Below, in pieces: positions 36,020-45,010 of a DNA stretch of 64,000 bases. Made by a program: the position numbers and the translations under genes. The notes under the pieces were generated by a model. That model was not told the origin of the DNA and made no database searches. It worked only from the letters and a program-made list of their open reading frames with translations. The stretch covers positions 337,492 to 401,491 of the forward strand of contig NZ_JAUSWB010000004.1 in NCBI RefSeq assembly GCF_030814955.1, in the 5' to 3' direction. The stretch is from Planomicrobium stackebrandtii (lineage in GTDB: Bacteria; Bacillota; Bacilli; Bacillales_A; Planococcaceae). Position 1 is the stretch's first letter, and each line of letters opens with the position of its first letter.

Positions 36020-38573
36020 ACCGCTCTGGCTTTTCCTGTTAGTCCCCGCAATCGCTTATTTTGGCTGGTTTGGCATAAAGAATTTCACAACCAGTTCTAA
36101 ACTGGCGAAAGTAGTTTATATCCTGCGCATAGCGACTGTCGCTTTGCTGATTTTCGCGTTAGCAGCACCTTCTCTGTTGCGTCCTGTGAAAGAAGAGCAA
36201 GTCATTTTCCTGCTCGACCGGTCGGCTTCTCTTGAAGGAATGGAGAAGGAGATGGCAACTGCTATAGAAACGGCATTGCCAGCGAAAAAAGATCATCAAT
36301 CGGTTGGCGTGTATACTTTTGCCGAAGATTTTTTGAGTCTCATACCAATGACTGCAGAGCCTGAGGTTTTGCCCGCTGAACTTGCAGCCGGAGAAGAGGG
36401 GCACACTAATATCGCCCGTGCGCTGGAACTTGCTTCAAACAGCGGGGACCCTAACCTGGCGACGCGGTTGGTTGTTCTGACTGATGGCAATGAAACGCAG
36501 TCTTCCGCTCTGGAAAGCTTGAACCGCTTGGAATCTGACCGGTTGCAGGTGGACATCTGGCCAGTCGAGCAAGCCGTGCAAAACGACATGGCCATCAGCA
36601 GCTTTGAAACGCCTTCTCGTGCTTTTTTAGGAGAAGCCCAATCCTTTAGTGTCACCGTTGATGCAGATGCAGCAGCTCAGGCAAGGTTAGTTTTTTCTGT
36701 AAATGACCGTGGCTTGGATATAAAAGAAATCGAATTGGCGGAAGGACAGAATGTCTTTAATTATTCATACCCGGCCAATTCAGAAGGCCTTTTAAAGTAT
36801 GAAGTACGTCTGGAAACAGCGCAAGATGCTTTTCTGGAAAATAATTCACTGGCCAGCATCACCGAAGTATCTGGAAATCCGGAAGTGCTGGTGGTCAACG
36901 GGGGAGAGCCAAGTCCAATCCCCGATCTACTGGATACAAACAATTTGCGTGTGACCCAGATGTCTTCGGATCAATTGCCGACCAGCTTGTCTGCCATCCT
37001 TCGCTATGATTCCATTATTTTTGATAACGTTTCGGGTACGTCGGTTGGGGAGCAGCAGATGAATATCATCGAACAGGCCGTTCAGCAATTTGGGGTTGGG
37101 TTTATGATGGTCGGCGGTGAACAAAGCTTTGGCCTTGGCGGCTATTTCAAAACGCCGATTGAGCGCCTGCTTCCGGTTGAAATGGAAGTCAAAGGCAAGC
37201 ACGAACTGCCTTCCCTTGGTTTGATGATCGTCATGGACCGTTCAGGAAGCATGATGGGCATGAAAATGGAGTTGGCGAAAGAAGCGGCAGCCCGGTCGGT
37301 TGAACTGCTTCGGCCAGATGATACATTAGGCGTCATTGCCTTTGACGATCATCCTTGGGAAATTTTGCCGACAGCCAAAGTGACCGATCCGCAGGAAGCA
37401 GTGGATAAAATTTTGGGCATCACACCCGGAGGCGGGACCGAAATTTATGGTTCGTTGCAGCAAGCTTATATGGAACTGGAAAATTTGGAGTTGCAGCGAA
37501 AGCACATTATCCTGCTGACGGATGGCCAATCGGCAACTTCGAATGATTATGATGCGTTGATTGAAGGCGGCAAAGGCAATAACATCACGTTATCCACGGT
37601 CTCAATTGGACAGGACGCGGACCGGAATCTGCTGGAGCAATTGGCAACGACCGGAAGCGGCCGTTTTTACGATGTAACCGATGCTACGACAATCCCAGCC
37701 ATTTTGTCGCGTGAAACCATCATGATGTCCCGAACTTTTATTGTGGATGAACCTTTTTATCCTATTGTTTATGACAGCCAGTGGAATGAATTATTTGGGG
37801 ATGGTGTCCCTCAGCTAAACGCCTATATTGCCACAACAGCAAAGAGCACAGCATCAGTTGCGTTGGAAAGCGAGGAAGGCGACCCAGTGCTCGCCAGCTG
37901 GAATTACGGCCTCGGCAAAACAATTGCTTACACATCCGGAAGCGGGGCATGGAGCGGAGATTTTCAGAGCTGGAACAGGTGGCCGGATTTCTGGAATCGC
38001 AGCGTTTCCGAGTTGTTGCCGGCGTTTGAAGAAATTCCCTACTCAGTGACCCGAAAAGAACAGGGGGTTTACACAGTTGAGGATCCTGCACAAAGTTCAG
38101 CGATCTTGACGGTTACGGCGGTTGATGAACAAGGCAATGAGCTTACGCTGGAGACAGAACCGGTGGCGCCCGGAAAAGTAGACGTCAAATTGGATACTAA
38201 GCCGGGATTGGTGTTTTTCAGCGTCACAAATGAAAATGGAGCCGCCTATAAAACCGGCCTGACAATCCCTTATGGCGATGAATACCGAACCATAGAGATG
38301 AACATGCCTTTATTGACAACACTCGCTGAACGGACAGGTGGGCAGGTCTTGACCGATATGGAAGATGCATTCCGCGATATGCCTTATACCAGCGGTATGA
38401 TTCGTCCAATTCAGCTGTTCGTGCTGCTGGCAGCGATGATCTTGTTTTTCACGGATATCACACTTAGGCGCTTTGGGATTCCAAGGCCCGCATTAAAAAG
38501 AAAATCTGCAAAAGAAGAGACTTCTTCTCCTGCGGCTATCGATCAATTAATAAAAGCGAAAAAGAGAGGCTGA
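36000..38573 (+). CDS. Tandem VWA and GATase-like domain membrane protein (module 2)
   Basis: An 857-residue protein, last in the operon. Two N-terminal helices (about 9-60) are followed by a first VWA domain (IFLLDRSASLEG, VVLTDGNETQ), a beta domain, and a class I GATase-like segment (VLVVNGGEPSPIPDLL and FMMVGGEQSFGLGGYFKT). A second VWA has a full MIDAS (MDRSGSMMG, TEIYGSL, ILLTDGQS), then a beta region and a C-terminal helix near 800-820. No catalytic Cys is apparent in the GATase-like part, suggesting a binding role. GTG 36000 has GGGAGGTG upstream, overlapping the BatA gene. Confidence 0.9.
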   Translation: MELRLDEPLWLFLLVPAIAYFGWFGIKNFTTSSKLAKVVYILRIATVALLIFALAAPSLLRPVKEEQVIFLLDRSASLEGMEKEMATAIETALPAKKDHQSVGVYTFAEDFLSLIPMTAEPEVLPAELAAGEEGHTNIARALELASNSGDPNLATRLVVLTDGNETQSSALESLNRLESDRLQVDIWPVEQAVQNDMAISSFETPSRAFLGEAQSFSVTVDADAAAQARLVFSVNDRGLDIKEIELAEGQNVFNYSYPANSEGLLKYEVRLETAQDAFLENNSLASITEVSGNPEVLVVNGGEPSPIPDLLDTNNLRVTQMSSDQLPTSLSAILRYDSIIFDNVSGTSVGEQQMNIIEQAVQQFGVGFMMVGGEQSFGLGGYFKTPIERLLPVEMEVKGKHELPSLGLMIVMDRSGSMMGMKMELAKEAAARSVELLRPDDTLGVIAFDDHPWEILPTAKVTDPQEAVDKILGITPGGGTEIYGSLQQAYMELENLELQRKHIILLTDGQSATSNDYDALIEGGKGNNITLSTVSIGQDADRNLLEQLATTGSGRFYDVTDATTIPAILSRETIMMSRTFIVDEPFYPIVYDSQWNELFGDGVPQLNAYIATTAKSTASVALESEEGDPVLASWNYGLGKTIAYTSGSGAWSGDFQSWNRWPDFWNRSVSELLPAFEEIPYSVTRKEQGVYTVEDPAQSSAILTVTAVDEQGNELTLETEPVAPGKVDVKLDTKPGLVFFSVTNENGAAYKTGLTIPYGDEYRTIEMNMPLLTTLAERTGGQVLTDMEDAFRDMPYTSGMIRPIQLFVLLAAMILFFTDITLRRFGIPRPALKRKSAKEETSSPAAIDQLIKAKKRG

Positions 38574-38593
38574 CTCTTTTTCGCTTTTTATTT
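38552..38593. terminator. Bidirectional terminator closing the ABC-MoxR-VWA operon
   Basis: Perfect fifteen-pair stem (38552-38566 with 38574-38588), loop containing the stop codon of the VWA gene, A-rich and T-rich flanks. Shared with the convergent MFS gene. Confidence 0.93.
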
Positions 38594-39784
38594 TTAGCTC
38601 CGGCTTGTGGCCAAAAGCTGCTGTTTTCGCATCGACCATGTATTGGCGATGAAGAAACAAGTGATTAAGATGGCAGTACCGAGAATATAAGGATAGCTCA
38701 TATTGATATCGAATAGGATGCCGGCGAGTGCAGGTCCGATCATATTGCCTAGACTCATATAGGCATTGTTCATGCCTGCTGCAAAGCCTTGTTCATCACC
38801 CGCTAATTTGGAAATCAAGGTATTGATGGCTGGGCGCAAAAGGGAAGCGGCCGTGAAAAATACAGCTGCCACCAGTAAAATTGCCCAAAACGAGCTGACA
38901 AACAAGATGCCGATCATCGCAGCTGCTGATACCAGCAGGTTGACCAGGATGACTTTCATCTCGCCAAACCGTTTAAAGAGCTTATCAATGACAAATGTTT
39001 GGACAACCACACCAACAAATCCGCCGACAGTGATCAGAATGGCAATTTCTTTTGGTGTGAACCCAAATTTCTTATCTGCATATAAGGCAATGGTCGACTG
39101 GAAGTTGGCTAAACCGAAAGCGAAAATAAACATCACCAGCAGCATGACAAAATAGGGTGTATAAGTGGACCGTTTCATCTGCTGGAGCAGGTTTTCAGAT
39201 TTCGTACCGGCAGCCTTGATGGTTGGGACAACATTCGGCAGCACCGCAAAAGAAATAAAGGCTGCAATCAGTGCTACAGCCGTAGCAATGTAAAACGGGA
39301 ATTCTATGCTGACTTCAGCTAAAAACCCACCGATTCCGGGCCCAATCATAAAGCCTAGAGACATCGAGGCGCCGAGCAGCCCCATGCCTCTTCCTCGTTC
39401 TTCGAATGTCGTAATATCCGCAACAAATGCCATCATCGGAGGGATGAGGAAAGCTGCGCCCAAGCCGCTGAAAAAGCGGGCAAGGTAGAGGATCCATAAA
39501 TGAGAAGCCAATCCGAATGCCAGCTGGGACAAACCGAAGACGATCAAACCGAAGATGATCAGGTTTTTTCTTCCATATTTATCGGAAAGCTGGCCGGACA
39601 AAGGAGAAAATAAGAATTGGGCCAAGGCGAAAGTGGCAATCAGGGTGCCGAGAGCCTGGCCTGCCACACCGAATGTATCCAAGTAGGCAGGCATAATCGG
39701 AATAATCAAACCAATTCCGCTCATGGCAATAAACATGTTGAACATCAGCACATAAAGTGCAAACTTATTTGATCTAACGGCCAT
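38594..39784 (-). CDS. MFS efflux transporter, DHA1 (Bmr/NorA-like) family
   Basis: A 396-residue transporter with 12 predicted helices, the DHA1 length. Loop 2-3 motif A is SPLSGQLSDKYGRKNLIIFG, and the antiporter motif C is SLGFMIGPGIGGFLAE in helix 5. The general wording resembles Bmr, NorA and related multidrug pumps of Firmicutes. The initiator at 39784 follows AAGAAGGT. Downstream it ends at a shared terminator. Substrates are unknown. Confidence 0.92.
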   Translation of the reverse strand: MAVRSNKFALYVLMFNMFIAMSGIGLIIPIMPAYLDTFGVAGQALGTLIATFALAQFLFSPLSGQLSDKYGRKNLIIFGLIVFGLSQLAFGLASHLWILYLARFFSGLGAAFLIPPMMAFVADITTFEERGRGMGLLGASMSLGFMIGPGIGGFLAEVSIEFPFYIATAVALIAAFISFAVLPNVVPTIKAAGTKSENLLQQMKRSTYTPYFVMLLVMFIFAFGLANFQSTIALYADKKFGFTPKEIAILITVGGFVGVVVQTFVIDKLFKRFGEMKVILVNLLVSAAAMIGILFVSSFWAILLVAAVFFTAASLLRPAINTLISKLAGDEQGFAAGMNNAYMSLGNMIGPALAGILFDINMSYPYILGTAILITCFFIANTWSMRKQQLLATSRS

Positions 39785-39861
39785 AAAGAGACCTTCTTTC
39801 ATTGTTATTTCGACTCACTAAATTTTAGACTTTAGAATCTACATACTATACCTCAAAATCC

Positions 39862-39890
39862 ACAAAAAAAACAGGCAAAAGTTTTGCCTG
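39862..39890 (-). terminator. Terminator of the pot operon
   Basis: Stem of eight to ten pairs (39871-39880 with 39882-39891) followed on the minus strand by a T tract; overlaps the potD stop. Confidence 0.82.
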
Positions 39891-40967
39891 TCAATTTTCC
39901 ATATCCATTTTAAATTCCAAGAATAATTCATTGTAGGTACCGAGCATTTCTAGTCCCAAATTTTCATAGACTTCCAGGCGTTCCCGCAATTCTTCCGGTG
40001 GATAAAATCGCTCGTCTCCTGTAACTTCGGGATCCATCAAGGCTATAGCCTGCTCGTTTGGCGTAGAATATCCGACATAGTCCGCGTTTTGAGCAGCCAC
40101 TTCAGGGTCCAGCATGAAGTTGATAAAAGCATGTGCTCCTTCTACATTGTCAGCTGTTGAAGGAATGATCATGTTATCGAACCATAAATTCGATCCTTCC
40201 TCTGGAACCGAATAGTCGATGTTTTCGTTGATCCACATCATGTCTGCAGCTTGCCCAGACCAGGTAACCGCAACAGCCGCTTCTTCGCGGCGCATCATTT
40301 CGACAATTTCATCCCCAATGATGGCTTTAACATTCGGGCCCATGGTCTTTAATTTGTCGGTGGCTTCGCGCAACTCGTCCAAATTGGTCGAGTTCAAAGA
40401 GTAGCCCAGGCTATTCAATCCCATTCCAATCACTTCACGGGCACTGTCGACAAGGATAACTTCCTGTTCAAGTGTTGGATCCCACAGATCATCCCAGCTT
40501 TCAAAGGTTTGGCCTTCCAGCAAAGTCGGGTTGAATGCAATGCCGACAGTTCCCCAGAAATAAGGAACTGAGTATTCATTGCCCGGATCAAAAGGGAGAT
40601 CAAGAAAATATGGATCGATATTTTGCAGATTTGGAATCAGCTCATGGTCGATCGGTTGCAGCAGATCATTATCTTTCATTTTTTCGATGGCATACTCGGA
40701 AGGCATGGCTACATCATAAGTTGTTCCGCCCTGCTCGATTTTGGTCATCATCGACTCATTGGAATCAAAGGTTTCATACACTACAGAAATATTGGTTTCT
40801 TCTTCGAATTGGTCGATCAGTTCGGGGTCGATGTACTCGCCCCAGTTATAGACTGAGATGGTGCCGCCATCTGCTGTAGCTGAACTCTTTTCCAAGACAT
40901 TGACGGTATAGAGGAGAACAGCTGATACGACAAGAATGGCGATGGCCGCTCTAGTGATGTCCTTCAT
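39891..40967 (-). CDS. potD: Spermidine/putrescine-binding protein PotD
   Basis: A 358-residue extracytoplasmic solute-binding protein for polyamines. The start of the mature domain, ISVYNWGEYIDPELIDQFEEETNISVVYETF, and VAMPSEYAIEKM are characteristic, as are the acidic ligand residues around AVTWSGQAADM. An N-terminal hydrophobic helix (AAIAILVVSAVLLYTV) is present but contains no lipobox Cys, so attachment would be by an uncleaved helix unless cleavage releases it. Overlaps potC by four bases. Confidence 0.94.
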   Translation of the reverse strand: MKDITRAAIAILVVSAVLLYTVNVLEKSSATADGGTISVYNWGEYIDPELIDQFEEETNISVVYETFDSNESMMTKIEQGGTTYDVAMPSEYAIEKMKDNDLLQPIDHELIPNLQNIDPYFLDLPFDPGNEYSVPYFWGTVGIAFNPTLLEGQTFESWDDLWDPTLEQEVILVDSAREVIGMGLNSLGYSLNSTNLDELREATDKLKTMGPNVKAIIGDEIVEMMRREEAAVAVTWSGQAADMMWINENIDYSVPEEGSNLWFDNMIIPSTADNVEGAHAFINFMLDPEVAAQNADYVGYSTPNEQAIALMDPEVTGDERFYPPEELRERLEVYENLGLEMLGTYNELFLEFKMDMEN

Positions 40968-41770
40968 ACTTTAGCGCCTCCTGTTCCAGGGGATTGTCCA
41001 GCCCGTTGAGTAAAGAAATAATAGCCAAGGACCAATCCAAGCGTTACAACGAAGATTAATGCGGAAAGTGCATTGATGGTCAACGTGATTCCAGCTCGTG
41101 CCATGGAATAGATTTCGATTGACAGGGTCGAGAACCCGTTCCCTGTAACGAAAAAAGTGACAGCAAAGTCATCCAGTGAATAAGTTAAAGCAAGGAAAAA
41201 TCCAGCAAAAATACCCGGTTTGATATAAGGGATGATGACGCGCGTCAATATATCACGTTTGGATGCCCCAAGGTCGGTTGCCGCATCGATCAGCGAACTG
41301 CTCATTTCCTGCAGTTTTGGCAGGACCATAATCACAACGATCGGGATGCTGAAAGCGATGTGGGAAATCAGCACTGAAGCAAAGCCGAGCTGGACGCCGA
41401 TCATGGTGAATAGAATGAGGAACGATGCTCCGATAATAACGTCCGGGCTGACAATCAGGATGGTGTTCAAGGACAATACAGCATTGCGTGTTTTACGGTT
41501 CCGCAAAAATACGATGCCGATAGCACCCAAAACCCCGATAGCTGTCGAAATGAGAGAAGACAGTAAAGCCACTATCACGGTGTTCATCAAAATGATCAAG
41601 AGGCGGGTATCGTTAAAGACCGCACCGTAATGTTCCAGTGTAAATCCTTCAAAACTCGACATGGTACCGCCGCTGTTGAAGGAATAAAAGATCAAATAGA
41701 AAATGGGTGCATAGAGAATGGCAAAGACGAGTGCCAAATAGATTTTTGCCGGCTTACTTAGTTTTGCCAT
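40964..41770 (-). CDS. potC: Polyamine ABC transporter permease PotC
   Basis: A 268-residue permease with six helices. The ATPase-contact EAA loop appears as LIDAATDLGASKRDILTRVIIPYIKPGI. ATG at 41770 follows AAAGGAGGTG; a GTG nine bases earlier overlaps that box. It overlaps potB by 17 bases and potD by four, so the complex is made from one coupled message. Confidence 0.94.
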   Translation of the reverse strand: MAKLSKPAKIYLALVFAILYAPIFYLIFYSFNSGGTMSSFEGFTLEHYGAVFNDTRLLIILMNTVIVALLSSLISTAIGVLGAIGIVFLRNRKTRNAVLSLNTILIVSPDVIIGASFLILFTMIGVQLGFASVLISHIAFSIPIVVIMVLPKLQEMSSSLIDAATDLGASKRDILTRVIIPYIKPGIFAGFFLALTYSLDDFAVTFFVTGNGFSTLSIEIYSMARAGITLTINALSALIFVVTLGLVLGYYFFTQRAGQSPGTGGAKV

Positions 41771-42578
41771 TGTATGCACCTCCTTTTTCTTTTTGGCCTG
41801 TCAGCATCATGATGATGATCATAAACAGGATCAAAAACACAGCAATAGTTGACCCCATGCCCCAGTTTTGAGTGACCAGGAATTGCTGCTCAATTGCCGT
41901 ACCAAGTGTAATGACTTTGTTGCCGGCAATCAAGCGGGTAATGACAAAGAGCGACAGGGCAGGGATGAATACTGCCTGCACACCAGACTTGACGCCATTA
42001 ATCGCCAATGGGAAAATGACCCGTCTGAAAGTGGTGAAAGACGAAGCTCCCAAGTCGCGTGACGCATCGATCAACGCGGGATTGATTTTGTCCAATGAAT
42101 TGAAAATTGGCAGCACCATAAACGGTATGAAAATATAAACGGAAACAAAGATAAAACTGAAATCGGTAAACAAAATTTGCCAAGGTCCTGCACCAAAGGT
42201 TTGAAGCAATTTGTTGGCAGGCCCGTATAAGCCGAAAATCCCGATAAAGGCATAAGCCTTCAGCAGCAGGTTGATCCACGAAGGAATGATGATCAGCAAC
42301 AGCCAAAGCTGCTTATGCTTAGTTTTGGTCAGCCAATAAGCAGTCGGATAAGCAATTAGGATGGTGATCAACGTAATCAGGAAAGCGTACCAGAAAGAAC
42401 TCAAGGTCATTCGCAAATAGACAGAAGAAAAAAAGTTTTGGTAGTTTTCCAGCGTAAATGCCCCGGCTAGATCCAAAAACGAAAAATAGAAGATTAGCGC
42501 AATCGGTGCGATGACAAACAAGGCAATCCATAAATAATAAGGAACAAGGTATAGCGGACGCGACGGGTTATCTTTCAT
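41754..42578 (-). CDS. potB: Polyamine ABC transporter permease PotB
   Basis: A 274-residue permease, partner of PotC. Six helices; EAA loop [28 protein letters not shown]. The initiator at 42578 ([11 protein letters not shown]) has a GGAG about 11 bases upstream; an in-frame start 12 codons earlier is less likely. Overlaps the 3' end of potA by 11 bases. Confidence 0.93.
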   Translation of the reverse strand: MKDNPSRPLYLVPYYLWIALFVIAPIALIFYFSFLDLAGAFTLENYQNFFSSVYLRMTLSSFWYAFLITLITILIAYPTAYWLTKTKHKQLWLLLIIIPSWINLLLKAYAFIGIFGLYGPANKLLQTFGAGPWQILFTDFSFIFVSVYIFIPFMVLPIFNSLDKINPALIDASRDLGASSFTTFRRVIFPLAINGVKSGVQAVFIPALSLFVITRLIAGNKVITLGTAIEQQFLVTQNWGMGSTIAVFLILFMIIIMMLTGQKEKGGAYNGKTK

Positions 42579-43674
42579 TGGCTGCTGCTCCGTAGGACTC
42601 CAGTCTGGCATCAAACGCTTCTTCCGATTCGTTCAAGCGCATGACATGAATCGCTTCCGGCAAAAAATCCAAGCCGATCTGAGAGCCGACTTCCACTTTT
42701 TTCGTGGAGTGGACCAGCCATTCATTTCCCACTTCATCGATTGTGGAAATTTCAAAATGGACGCCGCGGAACAATTGAGTATCAACCGTAACAGCCATTT
42801 TGCCGGAACCGTTTGACGTGATTTCCAGATCTTCCGGGCGAATGACGATTTCCACCTGCTCATTGGAATTTAATCCGGCATCCACACATTCAAAATTTTT
42901 ATTGGCAAAGCGCACTTGGTAATCCGCAACCATTTCGCCGCTGACAATATTCGATTCTCCAATAAAATCAGCAACAAAACGGTTTATGGGCTCGTCGTAA
43001 ATATCCATAGGGGTGCCGCTTTGCTGAATTTGACCGGCATTCATGACAAAAATTTCATCGGACATTGCGAGTGCTTCTTCCTGGTCATGCGTAACAAAAA
43101 CAAAAGTTTTGCCTAAACGCTGCTGCAGTTCACGCAATTCGTATTGCATTTCTGTCCGCAATTTCAAATCCAATGCAGAAAGCGGCTCATCGAGCAAAAT
43201 AACTTCCGGGTCGTTGACAATGGCGCGGGCTATGGCGACACGCTGGCGCTGTCCGCCTGACATTTCCGCAATTTCGCGTTGTTCATAGCCTTGCAGATTG
43301 ACGAATGCCAATGCTTCCCGCACGCGTCGTTCGACTTCCGGGCCTTTGACTTTTTTGATGCGCAGTCCGAAAGCAATGTTTTCAAAGACATTTAAATGTG
43401 GAAATAGCGCGTAATCCTGGAACACCGTATTGACCTGGCGCTGGTTGGCAGGAACGGTGTTCATCTTTTTATCTTCTATATAAATATCGCCGCTGGTAGG
43501 TGTTGCAAATCCGGCAATCAAACGCAGGATTGTGGTTTTTCCACAGCCCGATGGACCAAGCAATGTATAAAATTTTCCTTTTTCAAGTTCAAAGCTGACA
43601 TTGTCCAAAACATTGCCGACACCTTCGTATGTCTGAGTGACATTTTCAAAGCGGATGATGGGTGTTTCAGTCAT
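42568..43674 (-). CDS. potA: Polyamine ABC transporter ATP-binding protein PotA
   Basis: A 368-residue ATPase energising polyamine uptake. Walker [18 protein letters not shown] (38-54), signature [15 protein letters not shown], Walker [14 protein letters not shown]-loop FVTHDQEEA, then a C-terminal TOBE/regulatory domain (about 240-350) with [12 protein letters not shown]. Ribosome site AGGAGGGAT. It follows the XRE regulator gene by 15 bases, so the operon is regulator-potABCD. Confidence 0.96.
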   Translation of the reverse strand: MTETPIIRFENVTQTYEGVGNVLDNVSFELEKGKFYTLLGPSGCGKTTILRLIAGFATPTSGDIYIEDKKMNTVPANQRQVNTVFQDYALFPHLNVFENIAFGLRIKKVKGPEVERRVREALAFVNLQGYEQREIAEMSGGQRQRVAIARAIVNDPEVILLDEPLSALDLKLRTEMQYELRELQQRLGKTFVFVTHDQEEALAMSDEIFVMNAGQIQQSGTPMDIYDEPINRFVADFIGESNIVSGEMVADYQVRFANKNFECVDAGLNSNEQVEIVIRPEDLEITSNGSGKMAVTVDTQLFRGVHFEISTIDEVGNEWLVHSTKKVEVGSQIGLDFLPEAIHVMRLNESEEAFDARLESYGAAANER

Positions 43675-43689
43675 AAAATCCCTCCTGAA

Positions 43690-44229
43690 TTATAAATAAG
43701 ATTGTGTTGTGACGATGATCATTTCCGATATGCCATCAAAGTCATTGATCAGTTGATGATGATCAGAAGCTTCGTAATAAATAGAGTCGCCAGTTGCTGC
43801 GACATATCGATGATCGCCGATTTGAAGCAGGACCTGGCCTTCCAATACATAGATGAATGTTTCGGCAGAAGACGGTTCGAAGTTTTTGAACTCGCCTTGG
43901 GCCCGTAATGTCAGGTAGACCGGCTCCATTTCTTTTTCATTGGAAGTAGGGATCAGCCATTCTACTTCGTATCCTGCGTCTTCATCAATATGCGCTGTAT
44001 GATCTGATGGGGAATAAACGATTTTGACATCATGTTCATCAGCAAAAAAATCTTTTGGAGTGGTACCGAGCACTTCCAGTAAGGTAAAGAAGGTTTCAAT
44101 GGAAGGAGAGTTCATATCGCGCTCCAGCTGAGAAATAAATCCTTTGCTCAAGTCTGTCCGTTTGCCCAGTTCTTCTTGAGTCAATCCGTTCTTTAATCGA
44201 AGGCGTTTAATTTTGGTTCCGATTTCCAT
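43690..44229 (-). CDS. XRE family regulator with cupin domain (PuuR-like)
   Basis: A 179-residue regulator: helix-turn-helix at 5-60 (IKRLRLKNGLTQEELGKRTDLSKGFISQLERDMNSPSIETFF) and a C-terminal cupin beta-barrel (ETFIYVLEGQVLLQIGDHRYVAATGDSIYYEASDHHQLIND). This architecture is that of PuuR and related regulators of polyamine genes. As the first gene before potABCD it very probably senses polyamines and represses the operon. GAGGAGAAT precedes the start. A promoter and an inverted repeat lie directly upstream. Confidence 0.93.
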   Translation of the reverse strand: MEIGTKIKRLRLKNGLTQEELGKRTDLSKGFISQLERDMNSPSIETFFTLLEVLGTTPKDFFADEHDVKIVYSPSDHTAHIDEDAGYEVEWLIPTSNEKEMEPVYLTLRAQGEFKNFEPSSAETFIYVLEGQVLLQIGDHRYVAATGDSIYYEASDHHQLINDFDGISEMIIVTTQSYL

Positions 44230-44251
44230 CAGAATTCTCCTCGATTCTTAA

Positions 44252-44270
44252 TAAGTGATGATTTCACTTA
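44252..44270 (-). promoter_or_regulatory. Inverted repeat in the pot operon leader, candidate operator
   Basis: TAAGTGA-five bases-TCACTTA, seven perfect pairs, 23 bases before the regulator start. Two AACTAAA direct half-sites lie at about 44271-44296. The position between promoter and gene fits a repressor site for the XRE/cupin protein. Confidence 0.45.
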
Positions 44271-44314
44271 AGTTTAGTTAAAATATACTTTTAGTTTACT
44301 AATAGCATATATTC

Positions 44315-44342
44315 ATTATACGAAACGATTTAAATATTTCAA
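44315..44342 (-). promoter_or_regulatory. SigA-type promoter of regulator-potABCD
   Basis: On the minus strand TTGAAA (44342-44337) and a perfect TATAAT (44320-44315) are 16 bases apart. The start point would be near 44308, giving a leader of about 80 bases. Confidence 0.7.
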
Positions 44343-44611
44343 GTCGGAATTTATTTTCAATAAGGGATTGTTATCTATTGCAATTTACCGGTTGTTTTTA
44401 CTATCATAGAGAAAGTGTGAAATTAATAATGGTATATAACTTTAACAAACTAACCGATCCTATGACATGAACGATTATAAAAACTAAAATGATGTGAAAC
44501 GAAAAACCTTCATAAACCGGATACCAACGATTTTATACCATCGGCCCGTGAACACGCCGGCGCCGAGTAAATTTGTTTTTACAGCTCGACCAAACTCTAG
44601 GAGTGATTAAT
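44343..44611. other. Gene-free stretch between pot operon promoter and the Cys-rich gene
   Basis: A/T-rich region without a supported gene. It must hold the promoter of the plus-strand gene at 44612. Candidate -10 elements are present, but none has a convincing -35, and I see no known RNA motif. Confidence 0.5.
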
Positions 44612-44908
44612 GTGAACGGCAAAATGAACTTCTTTCTTGATCCGAAAAATCGGGTTATCCAAAGACCATCAATTATGAATTACAAACAAGACCAGCAAGG
44701 ACTATACCTTGTAGCCGGCAAGCGTTTTATCAATTGGATGGATGTCCATACGTATTGCCATACTTGCTTGGCAGCATTGACGTTTGACGATGAATTCGAT
44801 GCAAGCTATTGCGCAAGCTGCAATGAATGGCGCGAAGAACCTTGCACTGACATCAGCTGTGAATATTGTGAGAACCGCCCGAAACGCCCACTGGATCCCC
44901 GCCGATAA
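44612..44908 (+). CDS. Small Cys-rich (zinc-ribbon-like) protein of unknown function
   Basis: A 98-residue protein. The C-terminal half has four Cys pairs: YCHTC, YCASC, and then EPC with CEYC, an arrangement able to bind one or two zinc ions. The N-terminal half (MNFFLDPKNRVIQRPSIMNYKQDQQGLYLVAG) is not recognised. GTG 44612 has TAGGAGTG at good spacing; ATG 44624 is an alternative. It ends with a basic tail and its stop lies in the loop of its terminator. Function unknown; nucleic acid or protein contact is only a guess. Confidence 0.8.
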   Translation: MNGKMNFFLDPKNRVIQRPSIMNYKQDQQGLYLVAGKRFINWMDVHTYCHTCLAALTFDDEFDASYCASCNEWREEPCTDISCEYCENRPKRPLDPRR

Positions 44909-44922
44909 GCGGGGTTTTTTTC
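44897..44922 (+). terminator. Intrinsic terminator of the Cys-rich gene
   Basis: CCCCGC with GCGGGG, six-base loop containing the TAA stop, T tract. Confidence 0.85.
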
Positions 44923-45010
44923 TGCGTCGATTGATCAGCCGAGAAGATTTTTAGTTCACGCCATCTATGTTAAACTAAAACCATATGAATAGAATATTTG
45001 GAGGATGAGT

